NCBI RefSeq assembly: GCF_029318685.1
Contig: NZ_CP119677.1
Location: 806,001 to 870,000 of the forward strand
Length of the DNA: 64,000 nucleotides
Origin: Ruminiclostridium papyrosolvens DSM 2782
GTDB taxonomy: Bacteria > Bacillota > Clostridia > Acetivibrionales > DSM-1351
Direction of reading: 5' to 3'
A program made the translations under genes and the position numbers. The notes beneath the pieces are model-generated. The model saw nothing but the letters and a program-made list of their open reading frames with translations, was not told the origin of the DNA and did not search any database. Every line of letters starts with the position of its first letter. Within the stretch, counting starts at the first letter, position 1. Of the stretch, positions 45,395 through 55,006 are shown piece after piece.

Positions 45395-46747
45395 ATGGAA
45401 AAAAAATTAAATGATTACATTGATAAGATGGTAAGTGCAGTTGATTGTACAAACAGGATTGATCCCGAATATTTTACAAAATACAGCGTAAAAAAAGGAC
45501 TTAGAAACAGCGATGGCTCCGGAGTTCTGGTTGGATTGACCGAAATTGGTGAAGTACATGGTTACGTTATGTACGAAGGTGAAAGAAAAGAAGACGAAGG
45601 CCGTCTTGTTTACAGAGGTATAGACGTATTTGAATTGGTAAGGGGATTTCAGCAGGAGAAAAGATTTGGTTTTGAAGAAGTATGCTATCTGCTGTTGTTC
45701 GGAAAGCTTCCAAATAGTAGTGAATTAACAGAATTTACTGATTTGTTGGGTGGATTAAGGGCATTACCGAGCGGCTTTACCGAGGATATGATATTAAAGG
45801 CACCAAGCTCAGATATAATGAATAAGCTTGCAAGAAGTGTACTTGTTTCTTATTCATATGATGAGGAGCCGGATGGTATAGACCCCAGAAATCTTTTGAG
45901 ACAGAGTATTGAGCTGATAGCAAGATTTCCTACAATGGCAGCATACGGATTCCAGGCAAAGTCCCATTACTATGGAGGGCAGAGCCTGTATATACATAGT
46001 CCTGTTCCTGAGTTGTCAACAGCTGAAAATATACTGCATATGATTAGGCCGGATAATAAATATACGCAGTCCGAGGCTGAAATACTTGACTTGGCTCTTG
46101 TACTTCACGCAGAGCATGGAGGAGGAAACAACTCGACTTTTGCAGCAAGAGTAGTTTCTTCTACGGAAACTGATACTTACTCAGCCATTGCTGCTGCAGT
46201 TGGTTCTCTGAAAGGGCCGAAACACGGCGGAGCCAACATTAAAGCAATGAATATGCTTACAGATATAAAGGAACATGTTGAAGACTGGGCAGATGATGAT
46301 GAAATCAGAGGCTATCTGGTAAAGATAATCAACAAGGAAGCCTATGACGGCGCAGGTCTCATATATGGAATGGGTCATGCCGTATATACTTTGTCAGACC
46401 CAAGAACAATACTGTTAAAAGAAAAGGCGCATCAATTGGCAATTGAAAAAGGAAGGGAAAGAGAATTCCTGCTTTACGATGCTGTTGAAAGAATTGCACC
46501 TGATGTATTTGCACAGGCAAAGGGCACAACTAAAAATATTTGTGCCAATGTTGACCTTTACTCAGGCTTCGTATATGATGCACTGGGAATTCCGACAGAG
46601 CTGTTCACACCATTATTTGCAGTTGCCAGAATAGTTGGCTGGTGTGCCCACAGAATAGAAGAAGTAGTATGTATGCAAAAGATAATAAGACCTGCATACA
46701 AGAGTATTTCAAAGCCGCAAAAATTCTTGCCTATAGAAGATAGATAA
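45395..46747 (+). CDS. gltA: Citrate synthase
   Basis: A 450-residue enzyme condensing acetyl-CoA and oxaloacetate to citrate. It belongs to the common citrate synthase (Si) fold family: HAEHGGGNNSTF carries one active-site His, GMGHAVYTLSDPR the second, and a D-V-N/D-L-Y-S-G-F segment near the C-terminus supplies the catalytic Asp. It is longer than typical 370-residue Bacillus CitZ because of an N-terminal extension of ~60 residues (DGSGVLVGLTEIGEVHGY). GGAGAA lies close upstream. It probably feeds the IDH encoded 4.4 kb earlier. Methylcitrate synthase activity cannot be excluded from sequence alone. Confidence 0.93.
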   Translation: MEKKLNDYIDKMVSAVDCTNRIDPEYFTKYSVKKGLRNSDGSGVLVGLTEIGEVHGYVMYEGERKEDEGRLVYRGIDVFELVRGFQQEKRFGFEEVCYLLLFGKLPNSSELTEFTDLLGGLRALPSGFTEDMILKAPSSDIMNKLARSVLVSYSYDEEPDGIDPRNLLRQSIELIARFPTMAAYGFQAKSHYYGGQSLYIHSPVPELSTAENILHMIRPDNKYTQSEAEILDLALVLHAEHGGGNNSTFAARVVSSTETDTYSAIAAAVGSLKGPKHGGANIKAMNMLTDIKEHVEDWADDDEIRGYLVKIINKEAYDGAGLIYGMGHAVYTLSDPRTILLKEKAHQLAIEKGREREFLLYDAVERIAPDVFAQAKGTTKNICANVDLYSGFVYDALGIPTELFTPLFAVARIVGWCAHRIEEVVCMQKIIRPAYKSISKPQKFLPIEDR

Positions 46748-46787
46748 TCATTTTATTTCAATAAGGATGGGGAAACGCTTTACAGCG

Positions 46788-48158
46788 TTATCCCCAAACT
46801 CCTATCATACTCATAAAGACGATAAACAGCAGAACAGGTGTAATATACCTTACCAAAAAGGTATAAATCCTTATAAGTTTCTTGTTTTTCAACTCCCCGT
46901 AATTGGAAAGCTCTGTTTTCATGTCCTTTTTATCTATAACATAACCTGCGAACAATGCGATGAGTAGCCCGCCAAGGGGTAACAATACATTTGAAGAAGC
47001 CTGATCAAAGAAATCAAACAAGCTTAAACCGAAGGGTTTGATTTTACTTACTGGGTTAGCACCATTCTGAGACATGGTAACAAATGTTCCTATAACAAGA
47101 ACTATGGTGGAACATAGCAATACTGCTTTTCTTCTTGATACTTTCTTTTCTTCCACGAAGTAAGTAACCACAACTTCAAGCATTGACAGCATTGCGGTTG
47201 TTGCTGCAATGGCTGACAGTACAAAGAACAGAACTATTAGAACTCCACCAAAGGGAACTTTTGAAAAAACCAAGGGTATTGTTTTAAACAACAGTCCCGG
47301 GCCTTGCTGAGGAGTCATACCAAAGGAGAAAACAGCAGGGAAAATAGCGATACCTGCCAGAAGTGAAACTATTGTGTCCGACACGGCAACTTTCCCGGCA
47401 GTAGCAATCATATTGTTGTCAGAGGTAAAGTAACTTCCGTAGGTGATAATAGTTCCCATTCCCAAAGAAAGCTTGAAAAAAGAAAGGCCTAATGCCATTA
47501 AAATAACTTCTTTTGTAATACTGGAAAAGTCTACCTTGAAAATGAAGGCTACTCCTTGCATGGCGCCCGGCAATGTAAGTGCTCGTATATCACATATTAT
47601 AATAAGAATCAACAGCACAGGCATCAAAACTTTAGTCATTCGCTCAATTCCTTTTTTTACTCCCAGTACCAGAATTGATGCAACTACTATAATAGCGACA
47701 AACTGCCATATAATAGGGGCAACGGGGGAAGAAGCGGTTTTATTGAATATGTTGTCCAATTCTTTATAAGAGCTGTTCGCAAAGGTTCCTGACAAGGCTT
47801 TGAAAATATAAGAATAAACCCAGCCTGCTACGGAGCTGTAGAAAAAAAGAATAAAAAAAGCCGACAATATACCCATATACCCTATTATTTTCCACGGCCC
47901 TCTGGACTTTATAGCAGCTATGGCACCGATAGGGTTTTTTCGGGTTTTTCTTCCTATATACATTTCACTTATCATAACAGGCAGCGCTACTAAGACAATA
48001 CATATAAAATATATCAGGAGAAAAGCTCCACCACCGTAATTCCCTGTAAGGTAAGGAAATTTCCAAATATTGCCTAAACCCACGGCCGAACTTAATGTTG
48101 CGAAAAAAACTGCTAATCCTGTTGAAAATCTCTCTCTTTCCTGCGATTTTTTTTCCAT
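46788..48158 (-). CDS. Sodium-dependent transporter, NSS/SNF family
   Basis: A 456-residue membrane protein with about eleven or twelve hydrophobic helices. The N-terminal signature is clear: W-less first helix with ATLSSAVGLGNIWKFPYL, then NGGGAFLLIY-like GNYGGGAFLLIY and ISEMYIGR. This family (LeuT/MhsT-like) co-transports amino acids or related compounds with sodium. A good GGAGGT site precedes the start. It faces the convergent gltA gene; a GC-rich hairpin at 46769-46795 overlaps the stop codon. The substrate is unknown. No membrane segment appears to be missing. Confidence 0.92.
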   Translation of the reverse strand: MEKKSQERERFSTGLAVFFATLSSAVGLGNIWKFPYLTGNYGGGAFLLIYFICIVLVALPVMISEMYIGRKTRKNPIGAIAAIKSRGPWKIIGYMGILSAFFILFFYSSVAGWVYSYIFKALSGTFANSSYKELDNIFNKTASSPVAPIIWQFVAIIVVASILVLGVKKGIERMTKVLMPVLLILIIICDIRALTLPGAMQGVAFIFKVDFSSITKEVILMALGLSFFKLSLGMGTIITYGSYFTSDNNMIATAGKVAVSDTIVSLLAGIAIFPAVFSFGMTPQQGPGLLFKTIPLVFSKVPFGGVLIVLFFVLSAIAATTAMLSMLEVVVTYFVEEKKVSRRKAVLLCSTIVLVIGTFVTMSQNGANPVSKIKPFGLSLFDFFDQASSNVLLPLGGLLIALFAGYVIDKKDMKTELSNYGELKNKKLIRIYTFLVRYITPVLLFIVFMSMIGVWG

Positions 48159-48402
48159 TAATTTTTAGTACCTCCAGAGCATTAGTGATAATTATTTTTT
48201 ACAGTTTGACAATAATAATACAGATATGTAGTTTTAATGAGGTTAAAAAAGTGAAACATGGGTATAACCAAAATAACAAAATAATTACATGTGTAGACAA
48301 GGAGCAAAAAATAAAATATCATAAATTAGACACTTGTGCAATAAAACCGTAGCAATAATAATATTTTTTAAAATAAATAAATGGTATATATGGAGGACGA
48401 AA

Positions 48403-50145
48403 ATGAGGAGAACAAAAATAATTTGTACATTAGGGCCTGCTTCTGATAATGGAGACGTATTAAGGAATATGATGCTTGGCGGAATGAATCTGGCAAGATT
48501 GAATTTTTCCCACGGAACACATGAAGAACATAAAAAGAGGGCAGACTTAGTAAAGAAAATAAGAGAAGAACTTAATCTTCCAATACCTTTATTGCTTGAT
48601 ACAAAAGGGCCTGAAATCAGAACCGGTAAGTTTAAGGACAATCAGGTTACACTTGTAGAAAATGATGAATTTATACTTGTTAACAAGGATGTAACAGGTG
48701 ATGAGACAAAGTGTACGATTACCTACAAGGAGCTGTACAAGGACGTTTCAAAAGGAAGCAAGATACTTATTAACGATGGTTTGGTTGAACTTGAAGTTAC
48801 CGATATAAAGGATAAAGATATTTACTGCAGGGTTCTTAATGGTGGTGTGGTAGGGAATCACAAGGGAATAAATGTCCCCGGTGCGGAAATTAGACTGCCG
48901 GCATTGACAAAACAGGATATTGACGATATAAAGTTCGGTATAGAGAACGACTTTGATATTATAGCTGCCTCATTTGTCAGAAAAGCTGCCGATGTTGTGG
49001 AAATAAGGAAGGTGCTTGAAAAGAATGGCGGCAAGGATATATTGATAATAGCAAAAATTGAGAATAGAGAAGGTATTAAGAACTTCAACGATATTCTCAA
49101 GGTTTCTGACGGAATAATGGTAGCAAGAGGAGACCTTGGAGTAGAGATACCAGTAGAAGAGGTTCCGATTGTCCAAAAGAACATTATAGAAAAATGTTAT
49201 CAGACGGGTAAACCTGTTATAACTGCTACACAGATGCTTGACTCTATGATTAGAAATCCAAGGCCTACAAGAGCCGAAGCAAGTGACGTTGCAAATGCTA
49301 TTTTTGACGGAACAAGCTGCGTAATGCTTTCAGGAGAAACAGCTGCAGGTAAGTATCCTCTTGAAACCATTGAAGTAATGGCAAGGATTGCCGAGAAGGC
49401 AGAAAGATCCATGGATTACTGGAAGAGATTTACTGCTGCACGTTCAGAATTTAATTCCAGCGTTACAAACGCTATCAGTCATGCAACCTGTACCACCGCT
49501 CTGGACTTAAAGGCTTCTGCAATAATAACTGTTACACAGTCCGGACATACAGCAAGAATGATTGCCAGATTCCGCCCTGCATGCCCGATAATTGCAACAA
49601 CAGCAAATCCAAAGGTGCAAAGACAGTTGAATTTGTCTTGGGGAGTACTGCCATATCTGGTAGGGGTTGCAAATACGACGGATGAAATGTTTGATAACGG
49701 TGTTGAAAAGGCATTGGAATCAGGCCTTGTAAAAAACGGTGATTTGGCAGTAATTACAGCCGGTATGCCTGCAGGAATAAGCGGAACCACCAATACACTT
49801 AAAGTGCATATTGTGGGTAAAGTGTTGGTACAGGGTGTGGGAATCGGTACAGCTTGTGCGACAGGTGAATTATGTGTAGCACAGAATGCTAAAGAAGCAA
49901 TGGATAAATTCAGCGATGGAAATATATTAGTTGTTCCGTTTACAGATAACTCAATGCTTCCGATAATAAAAAGAGCCTCTGCCATAGTTGTAGAAGAACC
50001 CGGACAGTCATGTCATACTGCAACAGTAGGTTTGGCACTGGATATACCTGTAGTAGTAGGGGCTGACAATGCTACTAAAATATTGAAATCCGGTTCAGTA
50101 GTAACAATTGATTCTGAAAGAGGTCTCATAATCAGATGTAATTGA
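48403..50145 (+). CDS. pyk: Pyruvate kinase with C-terminal PEP-utiliser domain
   Basis: A 580-residue glycolytic enzyme making pyruvate and ATP from phosphoenolpyruvate and ADP. The ATG at 48403 has GGAGG 6 bases upstream; the frame extends further up but without a ribosome site. Core motifs are IICTLGPAS, KIENREG, MVARGDLGVEIP and MLSGETAAGKYPLE. After the normal ~475-residue enzyme there is an extra C-terminal swivelling domain (VEEPGQSCHTATVGLALDIP) like that of PEP synthase, as in Bacillus and Geobacillus Pyk, whose Cys/His part is thought to be structural or regulatory. A weak TTGTGC/TAATAA pair near 48330-48358 could be its promoter. Confidence 0.95.
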   Translation: MRRTKIICTLGPASDNGDVLRNMMLGGMNLARLNFSHGTHEEHKKRADLVKKIREELNLPIPLLLDTKGPEIRTGKFKDNQVTLVENDEFILVNKDVTGDETKCTITYKELYKDVSKGSKILINDGLVELEVTDIKDKDIYCRVLNGGVVGNHKGINVPGAEIRLPALTKQDIDDIKFGIENDFDIIAASFVRKAADVVEIRKVLEKNGGKDILIIAKIENREGIKNFNDILKVSDGIMVARGDLGVEIPVEEVPIVQKNIIEKCYQTGKPVITATQMLDSMIRNPRPTRAEASDVANAIFDGTSCVMLSGETAAGKYPLETIEVMARIAEKAERSMDYWKRFTAARSEFNSSVTNAISHATCTTALDLKASAIITVTQSGHTARMIARFRPACPIIATTANPKVQRQLNLSWGVLPYLVGVANTTDEMFDNGVEKALESGLVKNGDLAVITAGMPAGISGTTNTLKVHIVGKVLVQGVGIGTACATGELCVAQNAKEAMDKFSDGNILVVPFTDNSMLPIIKRASAIVVEEPGQSCHTATVGLALDIPVVVGADNATKILKSGSVVTIDSERGLIIRCN

Positions 50146-50215
50146 TAAATGTCTTAAAAAGGGATTTATCAGTTGAACTGGAAAGTCAATAAGGTTATAA
50201 TAATTAATGCTAATT

Positions 50216-50223
50216 GGTATAAT
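50216..50223 (+). promoter_or_regulatory. Extended -10 promoter of lon
   Basis: TG-G-TATAAT lies 24 bases before the lon start, with a poor TTATAA -35 at 50195. No CIRCE element is visible. The pyk stop overlaps a TGATAAAT/ATTTATCA hairpin (50143-50171) without a T run, so some read-through from pyk is likely. Confidence 0.42.
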
Positions 50224-50247
50224 TTATGGAAAAATGAGAGGATAGAC

Positions 50248-52593
50248 ATGGCTGACAAAAGTGAAAAAAAACAGAAAAAGCAATTACCGCTGCTTCCGCT
50301 CAGAGGACTAACGGTTTTCCCTTTTATGACCTTGTACTTTGATGTAGGAAGGGATAAATCCATAAAGGCACTCGAAGAGGCAATGATCAATGACCAACTG
50401 ATTTTTCTTGTTGCACAAAAAGATGCTTCGGCTGATTCTCCCGGTGCTGATGATATTTATTCAATCGGTACTGTATCAAAGGTTAAGCAATTACTTAAAC
50501 TTCAGGGTGATACAATAAGAGTTCTTGTTGAAGGTATAAACAGGGCCGAAATAAAGAAAATTGTACAGGATGATCCTTTTTTCATTGCAGAAGTGGTTGA
50601 GACAAGGGTAGAAGAAGAGGACTTTGTCGAAAATGAAGTAGAGGCTTTGAAAAGAAGGTTGGTTTCAGCATTTGAGGATTATGTAAAACTTAGCGGAAAG
50701 GTTTCACCGGATACAGCTCTTTCGGTTGTGGAGATAAGCAATATAAGTCAGGTTTCTGATATAATAGCAAACAATATACCTCTGAAGGTTGAGCAGAAGC
50801 AGGCTATACTTTCAGAATTTCACCCTTTAAGAAGGGTTGAAAAACTACTGGAAATTCTATATCAGGAAACAGAAATACTTGAGATTGAAAAAGATATAAA
50901 TTCCAAAGTAAGAAAGCAAATAGATAAGCTCCAGAAAGAGTACTATCTTCGCGAGCAAATGAAGGCTATTCAGACCGAGCTTGGCGACAGAGAGGGAATT
51001 GCCGGTGAGGTTGAGGAATACAAGGATAAACTTAAATCAGCGGGGCTTCCGGAAGAGGTTGAAAAGAAGGTTCACAAGGAATTGGACAGACTTTTAAAGA
51101 TGCCTCAAGGCTCTGCCGAAGGCGGTGTAATCAGAACCTACCTTGATTGGATATTTGATTTGCCTTGGAGTAAATCAACACAAGAGCATATAGATTTGAA
51201 GAGTGCAGAAGAAATTCTGGAGAAAGACCATTACGGTCTCACAAAGGTCAAGGAAAGAATAATAGAATATTTGGCGGTTCAAAAGCTTAAGAACAGCCTG
51301 AAAGGCCCTATACTTTGTCTGGTAGGACCTCCAGGAGTCGGTAAGACATCCATCGCAAAGTCTATTGCAAAAGCTCTGAACAGGAACTATGTGCGTATTT
51401 CTTTAGGTGGTGTTAAGGATGAGTCTGAGATTAGAGGACACAGAAGGACCTATGTTGGTTCAATGCCCGGAAGAATTATTTCAGCCTTAAAACAGGCGGG
51501 CTCCAACAATCCTTTGATACTTCTGGATGAAATAGACAAAATGAGCAGCGATTTCAGGGGCGACCCTGCTTCTGCAATGCTGGAAGTACTGGATTCAGAA
51601 CAAAACTTTGCTTTCAGAGACCACTATATGGAATTGCCGTTTAATCTGTCAAATGCATTGTTTCTGACTACTGCCAATACTTTGGATACAATACCGAGAC
51701 CACTCCTTGACAGAATGGAGATAATAAATCTTTCAAGCTATACGGAAGAGGACAAGGCAAATATAGCTATGAAATATCTGCTTCCAAAGCAAATCAAGCT
51801 CCACGGTCTAACTACGAAAAATATAAGATTAGATGAAGGAACAGTTAGAGATATTATCAATTACTATACTCGTGAAGCAGGGGTAAGAAACCTCGAAAGA
51901 GAGATAGGTTCTGTTTGCAGAAAGGTTGCGAAGGTTATTGTATCTGAATCAAAAAAATCTGTAACCGTAAACAGAAATAATCTGGAGAAATTTCTTGGAG
52001 TTAAGAGATTCAGGTTTGATTATGCGGGGGAAAAGGATGAAATCGGTATTGCTACCGGTCTTGCATGGACCCCGGTGGGCGGAGATACACTTTCAATCGA
52101 AGTAAACCTTATGCAGGGTAACGGCAAGTTAGAGCTTACGGGGCATTTAGGTGACGTTATGAAAGAATCAGCGAAGGCTGCTATGAGTTTCATAAGGTCA
52201 AGATGCACTGAATTGAAGATAGATGAGAAATTTCACGAAAAGAATGATATACACATACATGTTCCCGAAGGTGCGATTCCCAAAGACGGACCTTCAGCCG
52301 GAATTACATTGGCAACGGCAATGGTATCAGCTTTGTCAGGATTACCGGTAAACAGAAAAGTAGCTATGACAGGCGAAATTACGTTAAGAGGCAGAGTTCT
52401 TCCAATAGGAGGGCTTAAAGAAAAGGTTCTGGCGGCACATAGAGCCGGGATTGAGACAATAATTCTTCCGGTGGACAATGAGAAAGATATTGAAGAAATA
52501 CCTCAAAATGTAAGGCAGTCTCTGAATTTTATATGTGCGTCTGAAATGAATACAGTATTGGAAAATGCTCTTGTTCATAAAAAGGAGCAGTAA
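50248..52593 (+). CDS. lon: ATP-dependent Lon protease
   Basis: A 781-residue LonA-type protease that unfolds and degrades damaged or regulatory proteins in the cytosol. The ATG at 50248 has GAGAGG upstream. Layout: N-terminal substrate domain ~13-210, coiled-coil linker ([20 protein letters not shown]), AAA+ domain with Walker A G360-P-P-G-V-G-K-T367 and Walker [10 protein letters not shown], and a C-terminal protease with the dyad Ser683 (KDGPSAGI) and Lys726 (GGLKEK). All catalytic residues are present. It ends at a strong bidirectional terminator. Length is normal for the family (~775-784). Confidence 0.97.
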   Translation: MADKSEKKQKKQLPLLPLRGLTVFPFMTLYFDVGRDKSIKALEEAMINDQLIFLVAQKDASADSPGADDIYSIGTVSKVKQLLKLQGDTIRVLVEGINRAEIKKIVQDDPFFIAEVVETRVEEEDFVENEVEALKRRLVSAFEDYVKLSGKVSPDTALSVVEISNISQVSDIIANNIPLKVEQKQAILSEFHPLRRVEKLLEILYQETEILEIEKDINSKVRKQIDKLQKEYYLREQMKAIQTELGDREGIAGEVEEYKDKLKSAGLPEEVEKKVHKELDRLLKMPQGSAEGGVIRTYLDWIFDLPWSKSTQEHIDLKSAEEILEKDHYGLTKVKERIIEYLAVQKLKNSLKGPILCLVGPPGVGKTSIAKSIAKALNRNYVRISLGGVKDESEIRGHRRTYVGSMPGRIISALKQAGSNNPLILLDEIDKMSSDFRGDPASAMLEVLDSEQNFAFRDHYMELPFNLSNALFLTTANTLDTIPRPLLDRMEIINLSSYTEEDKANIAMKYLLPKQIKLHGLTTKNIRLDEGTVRDIINYYTREAGVRNLEREIGSVCRKVAKVIVSESKKSVTVNRNNLEKFLGVKRFRFDYAGEKDEIGIATGLAWTPVGGDTLSIEVNLMQGNGKLELTGHLGDVMKESAKAAMSFIRSRCTELKIDEKFHEKNDIHIHVPEGAIPKDGPSAGITLATAMVSALSGLPVNRKVAMTGEITLRGRVLPIGGLKEKVLAAHRAGIETIILPVDNEKDIEEIPQNVRQSLNFICASEMNTVLENALVHKKEQ

Positions 52594-52622
52594 AAACTGA
52601 TAGTGGTTACAGGGGAATATAT

Positions 52623-52656
52623 AAAACCGGTTGCAGCTAAAGCTGCAACCGGTTTT
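52623..52656. terminator. Bidirectional terminator between lon and mecA
   Basis: A perfect 15-base stem (AAAACCGGTTGCAGC with GCTGCAACCGGTTTT) with a 4-base loop. T-rich DNA follows on both strands, so it serves both convergent genes. Confidence 0.9.
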
Positions 52657-52667
52657 AATGATTTTTA

Positions 52668-53282
52668 TCAGAAATAAACGTTTAAAGTTTCTAAAGCGTT
52701 CTCATGTATAATTCTTTCACCGTATTCATTGAGATAGCCTTCAATAAAGTTGGCATTTCCCACATGATCAGAATACTCCTCCAGAATTACCTCCAGTTGA
52801 GGAGAGGATGAAGATCCGGCAAGCAAAAGGTAATAGCTGCTTTTAAACCTGTAAACAGCACTTTCGCCGTTGTACAGAGGATAAATCCTTTTTGCCAGCT
52901 GGCATAAGTCTTCAATTGAATCAAAACAGTATATGTTCAAAGTAGAGCAAACCTTGCTTTTTTTCTTTTTCTGCCTCAAATCAGAATTCTTATACTTGCT
53001 TTTAATATACTTTTGGATGGATTCAAATTCGCCATCCGAGTCTATCTTGGTTATTGTTACAACAAATCCGTCCTCGTTTTCGGGAGAGGCTTCGAATACC
53101 AACTGAGAATCTCCTGATGCGAACCCGTACTCTTCTTCGGCACGTTCCATCATATCCCAGAATAATTCCTGGGCGGCAGGTGAATTATAATTCAGAGAAG
53201 AAATATCAATATTTCTTTCTTCCAGGTCATTTAATGTGATTGTGACCCTCAGTACATTTTCATTAACTTTTTCTATTCTCAT
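52668..53282 (-). CDS. mecA: MecA-type ClpC adaptor protein
   Basis: A 204-residue protein with the MecA layout: an N-terminal substrate-binding part (MRIEKVNENVLRVTIT, then ERNIDISSLNYNS and ELFWDMMERAEEEYGF), a Lys-rich linker near 105-110, and a C-terminal ClpC-binding domain starting around residue 112 (LNIYCFDSIEDLCQLAKRI). MecA delivers proteins to the ClpC unfoldase and affects competence and sporulation in Bacillus. It has GGTGA just upstream of the ATG and its own promoter. The length is close to B. subtilis MecA (218). Target proteins in this organism are not evident. Confidence 0.88.
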   Translation of the reverse strand: MRIEKVNENVLRVTITLNDLEERNIDISSLNYNSPAAQELFWDMMERAEEEYGFASGDSQLVFEASPENEDGFVVTITKIDSDGEFESIQKYIKSKYKNSDLRQKKKKSKVCSTLNIYCFDSIEDLCQLAKRIYPLYNGESAVYRFKSSYYLLLAGSSSSPQLEVILEEYSDHVGNANFIEGYLNEYGERIIHENALETLNVYF

Positions 53283-53354
53283 TCAATCACCAACTTACTT
53301 TTATTAATTTAATCTGGAAAACCTGCTGAACACTAATTTTTAATAGTTTACTAT

Positions 53355-53383
53355 ATTATACTTCGAAAATAAATAGTTGAGAA
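53355..53383 (-). promoter_or_regulatory. Sigma-A promoter of mecA
   Basis: Read on the minus strand, TTCTCA and TATAAT are spaced by 17 bases, about 72 bases upstream of the mecA start. The surrounding 296-base gap (53283-53578) is very AT-rich; nothing else was recognised in it. Confidence 0.5.
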
Positions 53384-53578
53384 GTAAATTTATTAATAAT
53401 ATACTTTGTAAAGACATGTAATATCTATAAATACAACCATATAATACAATTACTAATATTATACTGCAAAGTAAATAATACATTAAAGGTTCGTTACAAA
53501 GACCACAATACATTTGAAATAATGCCCATAAAAATATATAATATTTAAAAAAATATGCAATCATAAGAGGAAGAATAA

Positions 53579-54157
53579 ATGAGAAGTATAGTACTGGCGT
53601 CATCGTCACCAAGAAGAAAAGATTTACTTAATCAGATAAAATTACCATTTGAAATTATTCCAAGTGAACTTGATGAGAATATAAGCAGTTTGATTGGTAC
53701 TCCGGCCCAAAAAGCGGAACAGCTGGCATATCAAAAAGCGAAAGATGTGTCTGGCAGAGTGAAAACCGGTTTGGTTTTAGGTGCAGATACAATTGTAGTA
53801 ATTGACCAAGAGATTTTGGGAAAGCCTAAAGACCCCGAAGATGCTTTTTTGATGCTCAAAAAACTTAGCGGCAGGGAACATGAGGTTGTTACGGGGATAT
53901 GCTTACTAGACTTGGATAACAACATTGAGCTTGTACAACACGAAACCACCATTGTGCAATTTATAGAGCTGGATGATGAAAAAATCACAGCATATATTAA
54001 AAGCGGTGAGGCGTTTGATAAGGCAGGGTCTTATGCAGCTCAAGGAATAGGCGCAATATTTGTAAAGGGAATAAAAGGATGTTATTCAAATGTTGTAGGA
54101 CTTCCCTTAACCAGATTGAGCAATATGCTGGAAAAGCTTCAGGAAAGTGTAATATAA
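53579..54157 (+). CDS. maf: Maf family nucleotide pyrophosphatase
   Basis: A 192-residue house-cleaning NTP pyrophosphatase. Maf proteins hydrolyse dTTP, UTP and modified nucleotides to monophosphates. It starts with the family signature LASSSPRRKDLL, then ELDE, VLGADTIVV and the GKPKDPEDAF region, with KAGSYAAQGIGAIFVKGIKGCYSNVVGLP at the C-terminal part giving the dTTP/UTP-specific subclass. AGAGGAAG precedes the ATG. In many Firmicutes maf sits directly upstream of radC and mreB, as it does here, and it has been linked to septum formation in Bacillus. Confidence 0.94.
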   Translation: MRSIVLASSSPRRKDLLNQIKLPFEIIPSELDENISSLIGTPAQKAEQLAYQKAKDVSGRVKTGLVLGADTIVVIDQEILGKPKDPEDAFLMLKKLSGREHEVVTGICLLDLDNNIELVQHETTIVQFIELDDEKITAYIKSGEAFDKAGSYAAQGIGAIFVKGIKGCYSNVVGLPLTRLSNMLEKLQESVI

Positions 54158-54231
54158 TAAATTCTATAGCATCAGATTATTAAAATTAAGATTCTAAACA
54201 CATAAATGACGATGTAATTGGAATAAAAGCA

Positions 54232-54240
54232 TGGTATAAT
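54232..54240 (+). promoter_or_regulatory. Extended -10 promoter of radC
   Basis: TG-G-TATAAT lies 49 bases before the radC start with no clear -35. It may also drive mreB, which follows radC after 27 bases. Confidence 0.48.
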
Positions 54241-54289
54241 AAAAGACGTGTGAGTTAATTAGAACGTTAGAAAATTAACGAGGGTTACA

Positions 54290-54979
54290 ATGGATAGGTT
54301 AAAGATTAAAGAGCTTCCAATATGTGAGAGGCCTTACGAAAAAATGTCGGAAGTGGGGGCAGAGTGCCTGTCAAATGCCGAATTGCTTGCTATAGTAATT
54401 AAGACAGGAACCAGAGCCTACACGGCTGTAGAGCTTGCACAGAAGGTTTTAAAGCTTTCTCAGGACGGAAGACTTTCTTCCCTTAACAACCTCTCTATTG
54501 AACAGCTTATGAAAGTAAAGGGAATTGGTCGAGTAAAGGCGATTCAGATAAAAGCTGTACTTGAGTTTTCAAAAAGAATAGCAACGAGCAACGGAGTTGT
54601 ACGACATTTTGTTAAAAGTGCCGATGATGTAAGTAATCTTATGATGGAAGAAATGCGATACTTGAAAAAGGAAATGTTCAAAGCTATTCTACTGGATACA
54701 AAAAATAAGGTGTTAAAAATAGTGAGTATTTCAACAGGCAGTTTGAATGCTTCCATTGTGCATCCCAGAGAGGTTTTCAGCGAAGCTGTGAAATGCGGCT
54801 GCAACAGTATTATATTTGTACATAATCATCCCAGTGGGGATCCTACACCCAGTAACGAAGATGTACGGACTACGGACAGACTTGTAAATGCAGGAGACAT
54901 ATTGGGTATAAAGGTATTGGACCATATTATACTGGGTGATGGAAGATATGTGAGTTTAAAAGAAAAAGGCTTTATTTAG
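54290..54979 (+). CDS. radC: RadC (UPF0758) JAMM-domain protein
   Basis: A 229-residue protein. The N-terminal part has a helix-hairpin-helix (MKVKGIGRVKAIQIKA at ~70-90), and the C-terminal half is a JAMM/MPN metalloprotease-like domain with the zinc motif HNHPSGDPTPS. The old name suggests DNA repair, but a role in RecA-type repair is doubtful and the biochemical activity is unknown. It lies between maf and mreB, the standard place in Firmicutes. GAGGGT precedes the ATG. All metal-binding positions I can recognise are present. Confidence 0.93.
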   Translation: MDRLKIKELPICERPYEKMSEVGAECLSNAELLAIVIKTGTRAYTAVELAQKVLKLSQDGRLSSLNNLSIEQLMKVKGIGRVKAIQIKAVLEFSKRIATSNGVVRHFVKSADDVSNLMMEEMRYLKKEMFKAILLDTKNKVLKIVSISTGSLNASIVHPREVFSEAVKCGCNSIIFVHNHPSGDPTPSNEDVRTTDRLVNAGDILGIKVLDHIILGDGRYVSLKEKGFI

Positions 54980-55006
54980 CCAAAATACACAGGAGGTACT
55001 TTTTAA

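Noticed and set aside
46769-46795. GC-rich hairpin GGGGAAACGC ... GCGTTATCCCC between gltA and the convergent transporter gene
   Set aside because: It has no T run on either strand and overlaps the transporter stop codon, so I did not list it as an intrinsic terminator. It may still act as a weak bidirectional stop.
50143-50171. TGATAAAT/ATTTATCA hairpin after pyk
   Set aside because: The stem is AT-only and no T run follows, so termination would be weak; it is mentioned with the lon promoter only.
53283-53578. Possible non-coding RNA in the AT-rich gap between mecA and maf
   Set aside because: Only short AT palindromes are seen, with no stable GC stem or terminator.
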